Shown: piece by piece, positions 15,214 through 26,001 of the stretch | Numbering within the stretch: the first letter of the stretch is position 1 | How the letters are laid out: each line of letters opens with the position of its first letter | Origin: Candidatus Chisholmbacteria bacterium | GTDB taxonomy: Bacteria > Patescibacteriota > Microgenomatia > UBA1400 > JACOWY01 | Assembly: GCA_016176555.1 (NCBI GenBank) | Contig: JACOWY010000023.1 | Location: 1-35,562 of the forward strand | Direction: 5' to 3' | DNA: 35,562 bases | Made by a program: the position numbers and the translations under genes | The notes under the pieces: model-generated | What the model was told of the DNA's origin: nothing | The model's database searches: none | Seen by the model: the letters and a program-made list of their open reading frames with translations, nothing else

Positions 15214-16020
15214 TTAAAACCCCAAATACCTCATATACGTCTGCCACATCCTCTCACCCCACACCAAAGCCGAGAGGGTGCCGACTACTAAAAAAGGTCC
15301 AAAAGGCACCGTCTGCTTTAAACTTCGTTTCCGGCTTATTATCAGTATGATTCCGACTATTGCCCCTGTCAAGAAAGCCAGAACCAAAGCCACCAGAGTC
15401 TTAGGCCACCCGAGCACTAACCCGATGGCAAATGCCAGCTTCACGTCGCCCCAGCCCATACCTTTACCTTTTGTCAACAAAATTAAAATCCCAAAGAAAA
15501 AACTCGCCCCCACGGCCGAAGCCACATACAGCAAAAAGTCCTCAAGCTTCATAATCCCCATCACCGTTAACCCAAACCGATACAAAAACGCCACCACCGC
15601 CACCCCCACCGTAAACACATCCGGCAACACGCCATAGTAAAGATCAACCACTGCCATGCTCAAAAACGCCACTCCGACTACTAACCAAAACGTCGGTTGC
15701 ACCCACGTATACGGCGGCTGAGTTAGCCTAAAAAAAAGCGTCCCTACTTGAAGCCACCACACAAACAAGAGGGCCGTCAAAAACTCCAACACCGGGTAGC
15801 GCCAGGAAATTTTCTGGCCACACCACCGACACTTACCTCGCAGCATCAAAAAAGAGAGCAGGGGAATGTTGTCATACCAAGCAATTTGCCTGTGGCAATG
15901 CGGGCATTTCGATCGGCCGCGCCAAAAACTCTCGCCCGTGAGCATCCGATAGACCACCACATTCAAAAACGATCCTACGGCCAAACCCATTAAAAAGACT
16001 ATGAAAACCACACTGAGCAT
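15214..16020 (-). CDS. pilD: Prepilin peptidase / N-methyltransferase
   Basis: Membrane aspartic protease that removes prepilin leaders and methylates the new N-terminus. The N-terminal domain has the zinc tetracysteine CPHC (39-42) and CRWC (64-67). The catalytic aspartates are D126 in VVDLYYGVLPD and D192 in GWGDVKL. About seven to eight hydrophobic segments; 268 aa is typical. ATG start. It sits among the prepilins it should process, between two prepilin genes. Confidence 0.96.
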   Translation of the reverse strand: MLSVVFIVFLMGLAVGSFLNVVVYRMLTGESFWRGRSKCPHCHRQIAWYDNIPLLSFLMLRGKCRWCGQKISWRYPVLEFLTALLFVWWLQVGTLFFRLTQPPYTWVQPTFWLVVGVAFLSMAVVDLYYGVLPDVFTVGVAVVAFLYRFGLTVMGIMKLEDFLLYVASAVGASFFFGILILLTKGKGMGWGDVKLAFAIGLVLGWPKTLVALVLAFLTGAIVGIILIISRKRSLKQTVPFGPFLVVGTLSALVWGERMWQTYMRYLGF

Positions 16021-16049
16021 GTCGTGAGCCTAGCACAAGCAAAACGAAT

Positions 16050-16088
16050 TAGGAAGTAAGAAGTAGAAGTAGGAAGTAGGAAGTATGA
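16050..16088. repeat. AGGAAGT heptamer array
   Basis: TAGGAAGTAAGAAGTAGAAGTAGGAAGTAGGAAGTATG: imperfect 7-bp units in the gap between pilD and the upstream prepilin. Nothing else was recognised in this gap. Confidence 0.75.
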
Positions 16089-16124
16089 ATTAAAAATCAA
16101 GAAATAAAAAGCGGGAAACGTAAA

Positions 16125-16670
16125 CTACTGGGGTAAACAAATGTAACAAGTGGTGTCAGGATAAGGACCAGCACCACATGTTGCGGCAGTAGTATTGGTG
16201 ACTTCTGTTAACGCCGCGATTTCCCCACTCCGGCCAGCTATCGACTCCGGCTCAAAGCACACACTCACTACACCCGCTGCATCCTCGCTCACAAACAGTC
16301 TTTTATCTAAATCAGCATCAGTAATGGACGCCCGATTGGCAAACTGCGCCTTTATCTCACCTTGTTCTATCAGCAGTTCATCATCTGTGGCGGGCGTGCC
16401 AAAGTTCGGGTTCACTCCTGCCCGAACCGTCGTTCCGCTGCAATCAGTCCCGTTCCACGGATAACAACCATAGGTGGTGTAGAAACGGTCGTAAGCCCCC
16501 AAAAGTTCCCTGGCGTCTGCCTGCCGCTGCGTGTCTCTGCCTTTGCGCACCAACTCCACCGGGTTAATCGCCGCTAAAACCGCTATCGCCAAAATCCCAA
16601 TGAGAATTATGACAATCAAAATCTCAATCAGCGTAAACCCCTTGGAAAATCTCGGAAGCACTTTTCTCAT
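16125..16670 (-). CDS. Type IV prepilin
   Basis: Pilin subunit with a short, canonical leader (MRKVLPRFSKG) and FTLIEILIVIILIGILAIAVLAAINPVEL, the most classical prepilin signal in the window. The mature N-terminal helix ends in VRKGRDTQRQADARELLGAYDRFYTTYGCYP. The globular part has several cysteine pairs and ends YICLPQ. Candidate major pilin because of its canonical leader and its position next to pilC, but this is inference. 181 aa. Confidence 0.88.
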   Translation of the reverse strand: MRKVLPRFSKGFTLIEILIVIILIGILAIAVLAAINPVELVRKGRDTQRQADARELLGAYDRFYTTYGCYPWNGTDCSGTTVRAGVNPNFGTPATDDELLIEQGEIKAQFANRASITDADLDKRLFVSEDAAGVVSVCFEPESIAGRSGEIAALTEVTNTTAATCGAGPYPDTTCYICLPQ

Positions 16671-16690
16671 AAACTTGATTATCTCTTGTC

Positions 16691-16713
16691 TATATGATTT
16701 ATGATTTATGATC
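16691..16713. repeat. GATTTAT heptamer array
   Basis: TATATGATTTATGATTTATGATC, three 7-bp steps, in the pilC-prepilin gap. Confidence 0.65.
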
Positions 16714-16737
16714 TTCTCTTGTACTTTTTGTACTTTT

Positions 16738-17943
16738 TTAAAACTGACTGGTTAGGTTATAGATTGGCAGGATAACTGCTATCACTAAAAATCCGACTCC
16801 AAAACCCAGTACTATCATAATGAGTGGTTCTATGGCTGTTGTCAAGCCCTTGATCTTCTGCTCCGCCTCTTCTTCAAAATAACGCGATAACTTAGTCAAC
16901 ACCTCATCGAGTTTCCCGGTTTCCTCGCCCACCGCAATCATCTGCGGCACTATCGCCGGAAAATAAGGCTCCCTAGCTAACGTCGCCGCTAAAGGAAAGC
17001 CTTTTTCCACCGACTTCACCGCTTCGCCCAAAGAATCCTGAAATACCGTGCTATCTAACGCTTCCTTAACAATGGTCAAAGCCTCCACAATCGAGATCCC
17101 CGCACTGACAAGAAGCGCCATCGTCCGCGTAAACTCCGTCAAAATCACTTCTCCCCGCAATGGCCCAGCGATGGGAATCCTCAGAAGATACAAATCGAAC
17201 TTATGCTTACCTCTCGGCGTCCGCAGCCAGCTTCTAAACGCCATGACCGAAAGGATAACGAGTGCCAGAAACAGATACCAAAATCTGTTGGTAAACTTTG
17301 AGGTGTTGATGAGAACTTGGGTCGTGGCCGGTAGCTCTGCCCCAAAGTCTTGATAAAGACTGGTGAGCCTGGGAATCACAAATACCAACATCACGATGGC
17401 TACCACCACCATGCCCGTGAGCACAATCGAGGGATAAATGAGCGCTCCCTTCACTTTAGCCTTAAACTCTTCTTGTTTCTCCATCGTCTCCGCCAACCTC
17501 CCCAAAGTCTGATCCAACGCTCCTGCCGCTTCTCCCACCCTCACCAAAGCAATATAGACTTTAGAAAATACCAGAGGGTGCCGTTCCAATGCTGCCGCAA
17601 AACTCAGCCCCCCCTCCACATCCCTTAAAATCTGCGCCACCACTCGACCAAATTTTCTCTCCGTTTGTGATTCCAAAATTACCAATGAATCAGTCACCGA
17701 TAAGCCCGCCACCACCATGGTCGCCAGCTGCCTGGTAAACGTCGTCACCTGCCGGTGGGTCACCCGGTCAATAAATCGATCCAGAAAAGCTATCGACCGC
17801 CCATCTGTCTTAGGCTTGAGTTTCACCACAAACAATTCCCGTTTGCGCAGGAGCTCCACCGCCACCTTTTCATCCCGCGCCTCAATCTGTCCTTTGATTG
17901 TTTTCCCTTCAGCATTTTTGACGGTGTAGAAGAATTTTTCCAT
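16738..17943 (-). CDS. pilC: Type IV pilus inner-membrane platform protein PilC (GspF family)
   Basis: Polytopic membrane protein that couples the PilB/PilT motors to pilin movement. It has an N-terminal segment (FFYTVKNAEGKTIKGQIEA), then two GspF repeats: TTFTRQLATMVVAGLSVTDSLVIL (about 85 onward) and LTEFTRTMALLVSAGISIVEALTI. Each is followed by helices and a membrane segment; the last is IMIVLGFGVGFLVIAVILPIYNL. 401 aa is standard. ATG start. Directly downstream of pilT. Confidence 0.97.
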   Translation of the reverse strand: MEKFFYTVKNAEGKTIKGQIEARDEKVAVELLRKRELFVVKLKPKTDGRSIAFLDRFIDRVTHRQVTTFTRQLATMVVAGLSVTDSLVILESQTERKFGRVVAQILRDVEGGLSFAAALERHPLVFSKVYIALVRVGEAAGALDQTLGRLAETMEKQEEFKAKVKGALIYPSIVLTGMVVVAIVMLVFVIPRLTSLYQDFGAELPATTQVLINTSKFTNRFWYLFLALVILSVMAFRSWLRTPRGKHKFDLYLLRIPIAGPLRGEVILTEFTRTMALLVSAGISIVEALTIVKEALDSTVFQDSLGEAVKSVEKGFPLAATLAREPYFPAIVPQMIAVGEETGKLDEVLTKLSRYFEEEAEQKIKGLTTAIEPLIMIVLGFGVGFLVIAVILPIYNLTSQF

Positions 17944-17991
17944 GATCAGAAAACCTAATCATCCAAGAGAGCTTTTCTTGCCCCGCTCAAA

Positions 17992-18026
17992 ATTATTTAT
18001 GATTTATGATATTTGATATATGATTT
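17992..18026. repeat. ATTTGATAT/GATTTAT array
   Basis: TTATTTATGATTTATGATATTTGATATATGATTT in the pilT-pilC gap; same unit type as at 16691, 19133 and 21144. Confidence 0.65.
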
Positions 18027-18056
18027 CTCTCTAGAGTTAACTCAATAACTCAGTCC

Positions 18057-19118
18057 CTACTTACTGCCTTGAAGTAATCTAGCCAACTCATTCGGCCGTA
18101 AACTAAAGCTCTGGGCCACATCCATGGCAATCTCGCCCGCCTTCACCCATTGAGCCAAACTCCCTTCGAGTGTCATCATCCCGAGCTCCGCCGAGGTTTG
18201 AATCACATTATCAATCTGATGTGTCTTGGCTTCGCGAATGGTATTTCTTACCGCAGGTGTCGCCAGCAAAACCTCAGTCGCCGGCACCCGCCCTCCCTTG
18301 ATCGAAGGTATCAAGCGTTGCGACAGCACTACCTCAATCGAATTGGCAAACTGCATCCGCACCTGCTGCTGTTGGTGCTCAGGAAACACATCAATAATCC
18401 TATCGACTGTTTGCGCCGCGCTGTTGGTGTGCACTGTCGCCAACACCAAGTGTCCCGTTTCTGCCACGGTAATTGCCGCCGCAATCGTTTCGTAATCCCT
18501 TAGTTCCCCCACGAGTACCACGTCCGGATCTTGCCGCAACACACTTCTTAACGCCACCTTCCATGAGTGGGTGTCAGCATGGAGCTCCCGCTGGGAAATA
18601 AAACTTTTCGCCGGCTGGTGTAAAAACTCAATCGGATCCTCAATCGTCACAATGTGCTCCGCCCGCGTCTGGTTTATCTCTTCGATTATCGCCGCCAGAG
18701 TCGAGCTTTTACCGTGCCCCGTGGGCCCGGTGACGAGCACCAACCCTTGCCTTAAACTCGCAATTTGGTGAATTTGCTTCGGCAGCCTCAATTGCTCCAC
18801 CGTCAAGATTTGAGATGGAATCAAACGTAAAGCCGCCGACATCGACCCCTTCTGATGGTAGGCATTGACCCTAAATCTCCCGGTCTCTCCAAACGCAAAA
18901 GAAAAGTCAATCTCCTTATTAGCCAAAAACAAATCTTTCTGCTCCGGGGTCATGATCGCCATCACTAAAGTCTTTGAGAGTTCCGCCGTCAATGCTTCTT
19001 TACCGCTGATTTGCGAAATCACCCCATCGATCCGCAAGCTCGGCGGCACCCCTACCACCAAATGTAAATCAGACGCCTTCCGCTCCACTGTCAGTTGCAA
19101 CAGTTCTTGAATTTCCAC
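18057..19118 (-). CDS. pilT: Twitching motility / pilus retraction ATPase PilT
   Basis: Hexameric cytoplasmic ATPase that depolymerises the pilus. An N-terminal PAS-like domain (KASDLHLVVGVPPSLRIDG) precedes Walker A GPTGHGKSST, in which H replaces the common S, then the Asp box IVTIEDPIEFLH, Walker B VVLVGELRD and the His box VLATVHTNSAAQTVDRIIDVFP. The FP at the end of the His box and the 353-aa length favour PilT over PilB. The start is GTG at 19118, with GGGAGAGG about 6 bases upstream. Confidence 0.96.
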   Translation of the reverse strand: MEIQELLQLTVERKASDLHLVVGVPPSLRIDGVISQISGKEALTAELSKTLVMAIMTPEQKDLFLANKEIDFSFAFGETGRFRVNAYHQKGSMSAALRLIPSQILTVEQLRLPKQIHQIASLRQGLVLVTGPTGHGKSSTLAAIIEEINQTRAEHIVTIEDPIEFLHQPAKSFISQRELHADTHSWKVALRSVLRQDPDVVLVGELRDYETIAAAITVAETGHLVLATVHTNSAAQTVDRIIDVFPEHQQQQVRMQFANSIEVVLSQRLIPSIKGGRVPATEVLLATPAVRNTIREAKTHQIDNVIQTSAELGMMTLEGSLAQWVKAGEIAMDVAQSFSLRPNELARLLQGSK

Positions 19119-19132
19119 TTTATGCCTCTCCC

Positions 19133-19164
19133 TATATATGATTTCTTATATATGATTTATGATC
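19133..19164. repeat. GATTT/TATATGATTTAT array
   Basis: Short AT-rich 7- to 8-bp units in the pilB-pilT gap, adjoining the pilT ribosome site. Confidence 0.55.
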
Positions 19165-19177
19165 TTGCCTTCTAAAG

Positions 19178-20950
19178 CTACGTCTCCGCTACCCTTAAGA
19201 CCTCCTCCACAGTGGTCATACCTTCCAAAATCTTCAGATACCCATCTTGCTTCATCAGCATCATCCCCGCCGCTACCGCTGTCTCTTCTACTTGATCGGC
19301 GCTCGCCCGCTCCAAGATGAGCTGGCCGATCTTGTCTGAGACGGAGAGGGCTTCAAAAATCCCAATCCGCCCGCTATACCCCGTATCGCCACACTGTTTG
19401 CACCCCTGGCCACGCATGAGCGTGAGACTATTTTCCTGCATATTCTGCTGTTGCAAGAAGGCGGTAAACAAAGGCCCCAGGACTTTCTTAATATCCGCCA
19501 CTACCTCAGGCGGGGGAGTATAGGCTCGCCGGCAACTGGTGCACACCCGCCTTACCACCCGTTGCCCCACCACCGCCGTCAAAGTGCTGGCGAGTAAGAA
19601 TGGTTCAGCTTTAAGATCCAAGAGTCGCGGCAGGGCCCCTGAAGCCGAGTTGGTGTGCAGCGTCGAAAACACCAGATGGCCCGTCAGCGCAGCTTGAATG
19701 GAGAGCTCCGTCGTCTCGTTATCGCGAATTTCACCTACCATGATAATGTTTGGGTCTTGCCTCAGCATGCTCCGGAGCCCGGACGCAAACGTCAACCCCG
19801 CTTTGGGATTCACTTGTACCTGATTCACCCCCGGCACCTCATACTCCACCGGGTCTTCCAAGGTCACAATATTTACTCTTGGCGTATTCACGATGGCCAA
19901 AATGGCATAAAGTGTCGTCGTTTTCCCACTCCCCGTTGGCCCCGTAATCAAAATAATCCCGTGGGGCACCTTAACCGCTTCTTGGAGCAAAGTCAGAGCT
20001 CGTCCCCTCAAGCCTAATTCAGGCAACGTCGGTACTTTCTGCGATTTCTGAAGGAGCCGCATCACGATCTTTTCGCCGTGCACTGAAGGAAGACTTGAAA
20101 TCCGCAAGTCTACCTCCTCGTCACCAGCTTTAAATGTAAATCTCCCATCCTGAGGTATCCGTTTTTCGTCGATCTTCATGTTCGAGAGGATCTTAATCCG
20201 CGACACCACTGCCTCGTGGACGTTCCGCGGCAATACCAGTTTTTCCTGCAAAATCCCGTCGATGCGATACCGTACCCTCGTCTGGCGCTCCATCGGTTCA
20301 ATGTGCACGTCCGATGCTCTGCCTTTAATCGCAAACTCCAAAACTGTACTCACAATTTTGGCAATGGGAGCTTCTCGAATCACGTGCCCGAGTTCCGTCG
20401 CATCCACTATCCGAGTCTGCTGCCCCTCACCTGTATCTTTTAAAGCCGCCACCACCTCCGATGACAGGCTCTGGGCATAACGCTCTGCGATGGCTGCCTC
20501 TATGTCTGTCGCCGTTGCCAAGGCCGGCTTCAATCTCATCCCGCTCTTCTGTTCCACAAATTCAATCGCCTGCAAATCCAAAGGATCTTGCATCGCCACT
20601 TCCAAGGTGTTGTCCGCTCGATCAATTCCAAATGGAAACAAATGATAGCGCCGTGCCACATTCTCCGGCACTCGATTCATCGCCTCTGGGCTTACCCCCA
20701 TATCCGCCAAATGCACCAACGGAATGTTGTAGTAAGTCGCTTTAGCCTCTGCCAGCTTTTCCGGAGAGACTACTTGGCGCTCATCCAATAAGTCTTCCGC
20801 CGCTCTACCCGTATTAGCACTCTCAAGCTTCAACTGATCGTAATTACTTTGGGTCAAATCCCCTCGCTCCAACAACACATCCAAAAGGCTTCTGCCCTGG
20901 GAAGACGATAAATTCGGCAAAGGTTGAGCTTGAGGGGCAGGAGTGGTCAT
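19178..20950 (-). CDS. pilB: Type IV pilus extension ATPase PilB (GspE family)
   Basis: Hexameric ATPase that drives pilus assembly. It has an N-terminal GspE/MshEN domain (about 15-150), then KGRASDVHIEPM, Walker A GPTGSGKTTT, the Asp box LEDPVEYEVPGVNQVQVN, Walker B IIMVGEIRDNET, the His box FSTLHTNSASGALPRLLDL, and a tetracysteine zinc site (CTSC and CKQC). About 590 aa is usual. I take the ATG at 20950 as start; the ORF track uses a GTG at 20977, also possible. First gene of the pilus operon, with a sigma-70-like promoter upstream. Confidence 0.96.
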   Translation of the reverse strand: MTTPAPQAQPLPNLSSSQGRSLLDVLLERGDLTQSNYDQLKLESANTGRAAEDLLDERQVVSPEKLAEAKATYYNIPLVHLADMGVSPEAMNRVPENVARRYHLFPFGIDRADNTLEVAMQDPLDLQAIEFVEQKSGMRLKPALATATDIEAAIAERYAQSLSSEVVAALKDTGEGQQTRIVDATELGHVIREAPIAKIVSTVLEFAIKGRASDVHIEPMERQTRVRYRIDGILQEKLVLPRNVHEAVVSRIKILSNMKIDEKRIPQDGRFTFKAGDEEVDLRISSLPSVHGEKIVMRLLQKSQKVPTLPELGLRGRALTLLQEAVKVPHGIILITGPTGSGKTTTLYAILAIVNTPRVNIVTLEDPVEYEVPGVNQVQVNPKAGLTFASGLRSMLRQDPNIIMVGEIRDNETTELSIQAALTGHLVFSTLHTNSASGALPRLLDLKAEPFLLASTLTAVVGQRVVRRVCTSCRRAYTPPPEVVADIKKVLGPLFTAFLQQQNMQENSLTLMRGQGCKQCGDTGYSGRIGIFEALSVSDKIGQLILERASADQVEETAVAAGMMLMKQDGYLKILEGMTTVEEVLRVAET

Positions 20951-21004
20951 GCTATTGATACTCAAGGAGAAGCGCACATAAATTTGTCCGCTTCCACATT
21001 GCTT

Positions 21005-21034
21005 TATCTATGATAACCTACAATCGGTCGTCAA
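21005..21034 (-). promoter_or_regulatory. Candidate promoter of the pilus operon
   Basis: On the minus strand TTGACG is followed after 18 bases by TAGATA, about 55 bases before the pilB ATG. This is the best -35/-10 pair near the start of the long minus-strand cluster. Confidence 0.5.
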
Positions 21035-21097
21035 GCCAACAAGTTACACCCCAAAAGCTTTCTCACGCTTAAATGCATGTCTGCTATCTGTCATCTT

Positions 21098-21182
21098 ATT
21101 TTGAGCGGAGCGAAAAAGAGCGGCTGAGCGAAGCGAAGCGCAGCTATATATGATTTATGATATTTGATATTTGATATCTCAA
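21098..21182. repeat. Composite intergenic element, GCGTAGCTAT family, copy C, with array
   Basis: The core (21098-21147) reads ATTTTGAGCGGAGCGAAAAAGAGCGGCTGA, GCGAAGCGAAGCGCAGCTAT. It is followed by TATATGATTTATGATATTTGATATTTGATAT units up to the holB-like start codon. Confidence 0.7.
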
Positions 21183-21186
21183 ATCT

Positions 21187-21849
21187 ATGCACGCCATCCT
21201 TTTGTTCGGTGGCCCCGCCGCAGCCCGCCACCACCAAACCATCCAAACTGCTACCCAAACACTTAAAACTTCCCCCCAGAATTTGGCTCATCATCCCGAT
21301 GCGTTTTTAGTTGGGTCGGAAGATAAAACCACCTCCATTACTATCGCCGTGGTTCGGGAACTCAAGACTTGGCTCAGCCGTTCTCCGCTCATATGCCCCC
21401 AAAAAGTCGTCCTCATCGAAGATGCCGACCTACTCACCATTCCGGCTCAGCATGCTCTCTTAAAGTCACTCGAAGAACCCCCCTCACCGACAGTGTTTAT
21501 TCTCACCACCTCAAACTCCAACTTGCTCCTCCCGACCATCCGTTCTCGTTGCCAGCTCGCTAGAGTGCCAAGTAGTCCTCAAGCCACCTCTCACCCTCAA
21601 ATTACCGCCCTGCTGCAAAAACTCTCCGCCGCCTCTCCCGGAGAAAAAATCCTCCTCGCCCGCAATGTGGCTACCTCAAAAGACGCTGCCATAGATTTTT
21701 GCCGTCAACTCCTAGACACCCTTAGATTCGAAGCTCGTCACCACACCATTCGTCCCCTCATTTTAAAAGCTACTGCTCGCGCCCTCAAATTCCTCAGCCA
21801 AAATGTCAACCCCAAGTTAGTCGTCGAAGACCTGTTCTTAAAGCTCTGA
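21187..21849 (+). CDS. holB: DNA polymerase III delta' subunit-like ATPase domain protein
   Basis: Resembles the clamp-loader delta' subunit. IEDADLLTIPAQHALLKSLEEPPSPTVFILTTSN followed by LLPTIRSRC matches the Walker B/sensor 1 and SRC-type region of delta'. Unlike gamma/tau, delta' subunits often lack a working Walker A, and none is visible here (FGGPAAARHHQT). At 220 aa it is shorter than typical delta' (~300-330), lacking much of the C-terminal collar. Divergent from pilB; a hairpin series follows it. Confidence 0.8.
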   Translation: MHAILLFGGPAAARHHQTIQTATQTLKTSPQNLAHHPDAFLVGSEDKTTSITIAVVRELKTWLSRSPLICPQKVVLIEDADLLTIPAQHALLKSLEEPPSPTVFILTTSNSNLLLPTIRSRCQLARVPSSPQATSHPQITALLQKLSAASPGEKILLARNVATSKDAAIDFCRQLLDTLRFEARHHTIRPLILKATARALKFLSQNVNPKLVVEDLFLKL

Positions 21850-22013
21850 GAGCCAACAAATGGGCTCTCGATCCCTTTACTCTCCTCTCTGATCTTGATA
21901 AAATAAACTTCCTAGGGCTAAGAGCCCTCGGGATTCTCCCTTTCGGGAGAAGAAGTATGTTACGCTTTGTATTCTCCGGCTGCGCCGGATCATTCTTTTT
22001 AGATCGCCTTCAG
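21848..22013 (+). other. Hairpin-rich intergenic stretch between holB and gyrB
   Basis: No ORF. Perfect or near-perfect hairpins stand in a row: GAGAGCC/GGCTCTC (21848-21869), GGGCT/AGCCC (21915-21927), TTCTCCC-TTTC-GGGAGAA (21934-21951) and TCCGGC-TGC-GCCGGA (21975-21989). Either a multi-stem transcript or a pile of repeat palindromes. Confidence 0.55.
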
Positions 22014-22038
22014 CCGTGGGCTGAGAGCCCACGGTTTT
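22014..22038 (+). terminator. Candidate intrinsic terminator after holB
   Basis: CCGTGGGCT-GAG-AGCCCACGG, a 9-bp GC-rich perfect stem, followed by TTTT. It would stop holB transcription before gyrB. The rest of the gap to 22137 is AT-rich and may hold the gyrB promoter, but no convincing hexamer pair was seen. Confidence 0.6.
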
Positions 22039-22059
22039 CGGCTATCTTGTAATAATTAA

Positions 22060-24105
<2,046 letters not shown>

Positions 24106-24112
24106 TGAGTGT

Positions 24113-24166
24113 CAACGAATTACCTCGGCCGATCCTGAGCCTGCGAAGGAGAGACGTAGAGATAAT
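24113..24166. repeat. Intergenic element, GCGTAGAGATA family, copy 3
   Basis: ATTACCTCGGCCGATCCTGAGCCTGCGAAGGAGAGACGTAGAGATAAT directly after gyrB; about 40 bases align with the copy at 3609-3652. Confidence 0.7.
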
Positions 24167-24175
24167 TAAATAGTT

Positions 24176-24300
24176 GCTCGGCTAGAGCCATCCCGCTCAG
24201 CGGGATACTCAAACTCGCTACCTTAGATATATAAAAACAGAGCTTGCTGAGCCATCCCGCTCAGCGGAACATTCAACTCGCCACATTACCCTATGATAAA
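24176..24300 (+). repeat. Two tandem ~62-bp units with CCCGCTCAGCGGG hairpins
   Basis: GAGCCATCCCGCTCAGCGG occurs at about 24186 and 24249. Each copy is followed by TCAA(A)CTCGC(T/C)AC(C/A)TTA, which resembles the gyrB 3' end CAACTAGCTACTTTAGATATATAA; the first copy even keeps TTAGATATATAA. Confidence 0.7.
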
Positions 24301-24320
24301 AGACAACGCTAGCTATCATC

Positions 24321-25985
24321 ATGAAAGAACCATTTAACCCTGGCTGGCAAGGAATACCTGACCCTGAACCAGAACAAAAGAAAGACATCCTCATCGAGAT
24401 CGGCACCTCTTTATATCCACTTTCACCACAAACTCAAAAATACGTCGGTCTAGCAACGAAATCAGAGTATGAACACAACTCTTCGGTACTAATAATTAAC
24501 GAACCACACTTTGACGTTACGGGCCAATTCGCTGTCTATAAACTTCTAGAAACATTCTTCACCGAAACCCCCCAACTCGTCTCAGAGACCACCTTTTTGG
24601 CTGAAGGCCTTCCAGTAAATCAGACTCTCTCGCTAGCTCCCTTAGTCGATGCTATCCCCAATCCAGACGAAGATACAATCTGGGAAGTTCTTTCAACGTT
24701 CTTAATCCCCGGCTATGCAGCTTATGCCTGGAAATTCAATCCCCATCTTCCAATAGTAGGAACGGAAGATCCTAGTTTGTATCAACTCTCTAGAGACATG
24801 TGGGCCAACATGCCAGCAAACCCGAGTGCTCAAGAGTTGGCACTGTGGAACGTTAGTGTTGCAGCGAGAAACAGGCAAATAGCAAAAACATTAATAGAAC
24901 ACACCCAAAGGCTTCAAAATCCCATCCTTTTTATAGGTGACGCCCATCTTTTAGGACTGTCGAAAGTCGTCGGCCGACAAGATGCAAAAATGCCCTTGGA
25001 TATATATGACTTCCTAAAAGAAGAAAAAGTGGGCCACACGTTTCTAAGCACAACATCATCTAAACGCAGAACGAGACAGAATGTCGAAACATACAGACGC
25101 CTGATGCTTGCCCAGCAAAGTGGAAAATATGAAGACTATATCTCACTGATGCTTACAGGCGAACGTGAAACTACCGTCACTCCCTCTCCCGAAAACGCCG
25201 CAGAATATTTGAAACTCATCTTAGGAAAACGCCAAGGTTCTCCAGGGGAAACACACCCAAGCCCATCAAAGGCATTCTCCCTCCAACGGGAAAACAGATT
25301 TATCGATGCAGCCCAAGAATACTCTGCGCTAAGCGCAACTAAACCAGGCGTTCCTGGTTACATAATCTCTGTCCAAGAATCCCTTTTAAGGGATGTAACA
25401 TCTAAAATCCTCAGAGCAAAAAAGGGGCCTGGGTCAAAACAAGGCCCACCAGAACCTAATCTGCCCCTGTTTGGGCCACGAATCGCCAAGGATCACTATC
25501 ATCGAGTGTCACAATTTGCGACCCAGTTTTCTAAAACTCCCGGCCACCAAGAAACAATCAATAACGCTATGTCTCCTCAATGGGAAACCAGATATGGTGG
25601 TGCACTTGTCATTGCTGCGGCCGAAGAAATCGGCCAAGCAAGAATTAGGGCCTTTGAAGCAAGGCATACTCTACCCAATGGTCGCATCAACAGGGTAGAT
25701 ATCGCTACTACCAACAATATTGCTGTAGAGTGCAAAAATGCTGCAAGTTGGGTTCCTCGAAGCAGGATCAATAAATGGGTCGAGCAAGCTATCACCCGAC
25801 TGAAACAAAGTCGAGAAAATTACCACTATTCCGCCACGGTGATCGTTGTACCACAACAACAGAATGCGGAAAAAATTCAAACCGAGGTAGACACTTACTT
25901 ACGGTTGAAACATCCTCACCTCTTGCGTAAAATAAGGGTGTGCCGAGTAAATGAGCTGAACCAATTGCTCAGGCAATATAGATAA
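24321..25985 (+). CDS. Two-domain protein: TIKI/TraB/EreA-like N-terminus and PD-(D/E)XK nuclease-like C-terminus
   Basis: 554 aa, not recognised as a named protein. The N-terminal half has INEPHFDVTGQFAVYKLLETFF (E61, H63) and FIGDAHLLGLSK (206-213), the paired histidine-containing motifs seen in the EreA/ChaN/TIKI/TraB superfamily of hydrolase-like folds. The C-terminal third has RINRVDIATTNNIAVECKN, a D460...E470-x-K472 pattern typical of restriction-endonuclease-fold nucleases, followed by the helix RSRINKWVEQAITRLKQS and VIVVPQ. No signal peptide or membrane segment. It lies 16 bases before a second unknown gene and between gyrB and hppA. Both domain assignments are inferred from motifs only; toxin or defence roles are possible. 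Confidence 0.6.
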   Translation: MKEPFNPGWQGIPDPEPEQKKDILIEIGTSLYPLSPQTQKYVGLATKSEYEHNSSVLIINEPHFDVTGQFAVYKLLETFFTETPQLVSETTFLAEGLPVNQTLSLAPLVDAIPNPDEDTIWEVLSTFLIPGYAAYAWKFNPHLPIVGTEDPSLYQLSRDMWANMPANPSAQELALWNVSVAARNRQIAKTLIEHTQRLQNPILFIGDAHLLGLSKVVGRQDAKMPLDIYDFLKEEKVGHTFLSTTSSKRRTRQNVETYRRLMLAQQSGKYEDYISLMLTGERETTVTPSPENAAEYLKLILGKRQGSPGETHPSPSKAFSLQRENRFIDAAQEYSALSATKPGVPGYIISVQESLLRDVTSKILRAKKGPGSKQGPPEPNLPLFGPRIAKDHYHRVSQFATQFSKTPGHQETINNAMSPQWETRYGGALVIAAAEEIGQARIRAFEARHTLPNGRINRVDIATTNNIAVECKNAASWVPRSRINKWVEQAITRLKQSRENYHYSATVIVVPQQQNAEKIQTEVDTYLRLKHPHLLRKIRVCRVNELNQLLRQYR

Positions 25986-26001
25986 ATAGATAAAAAGTAA
26001 T

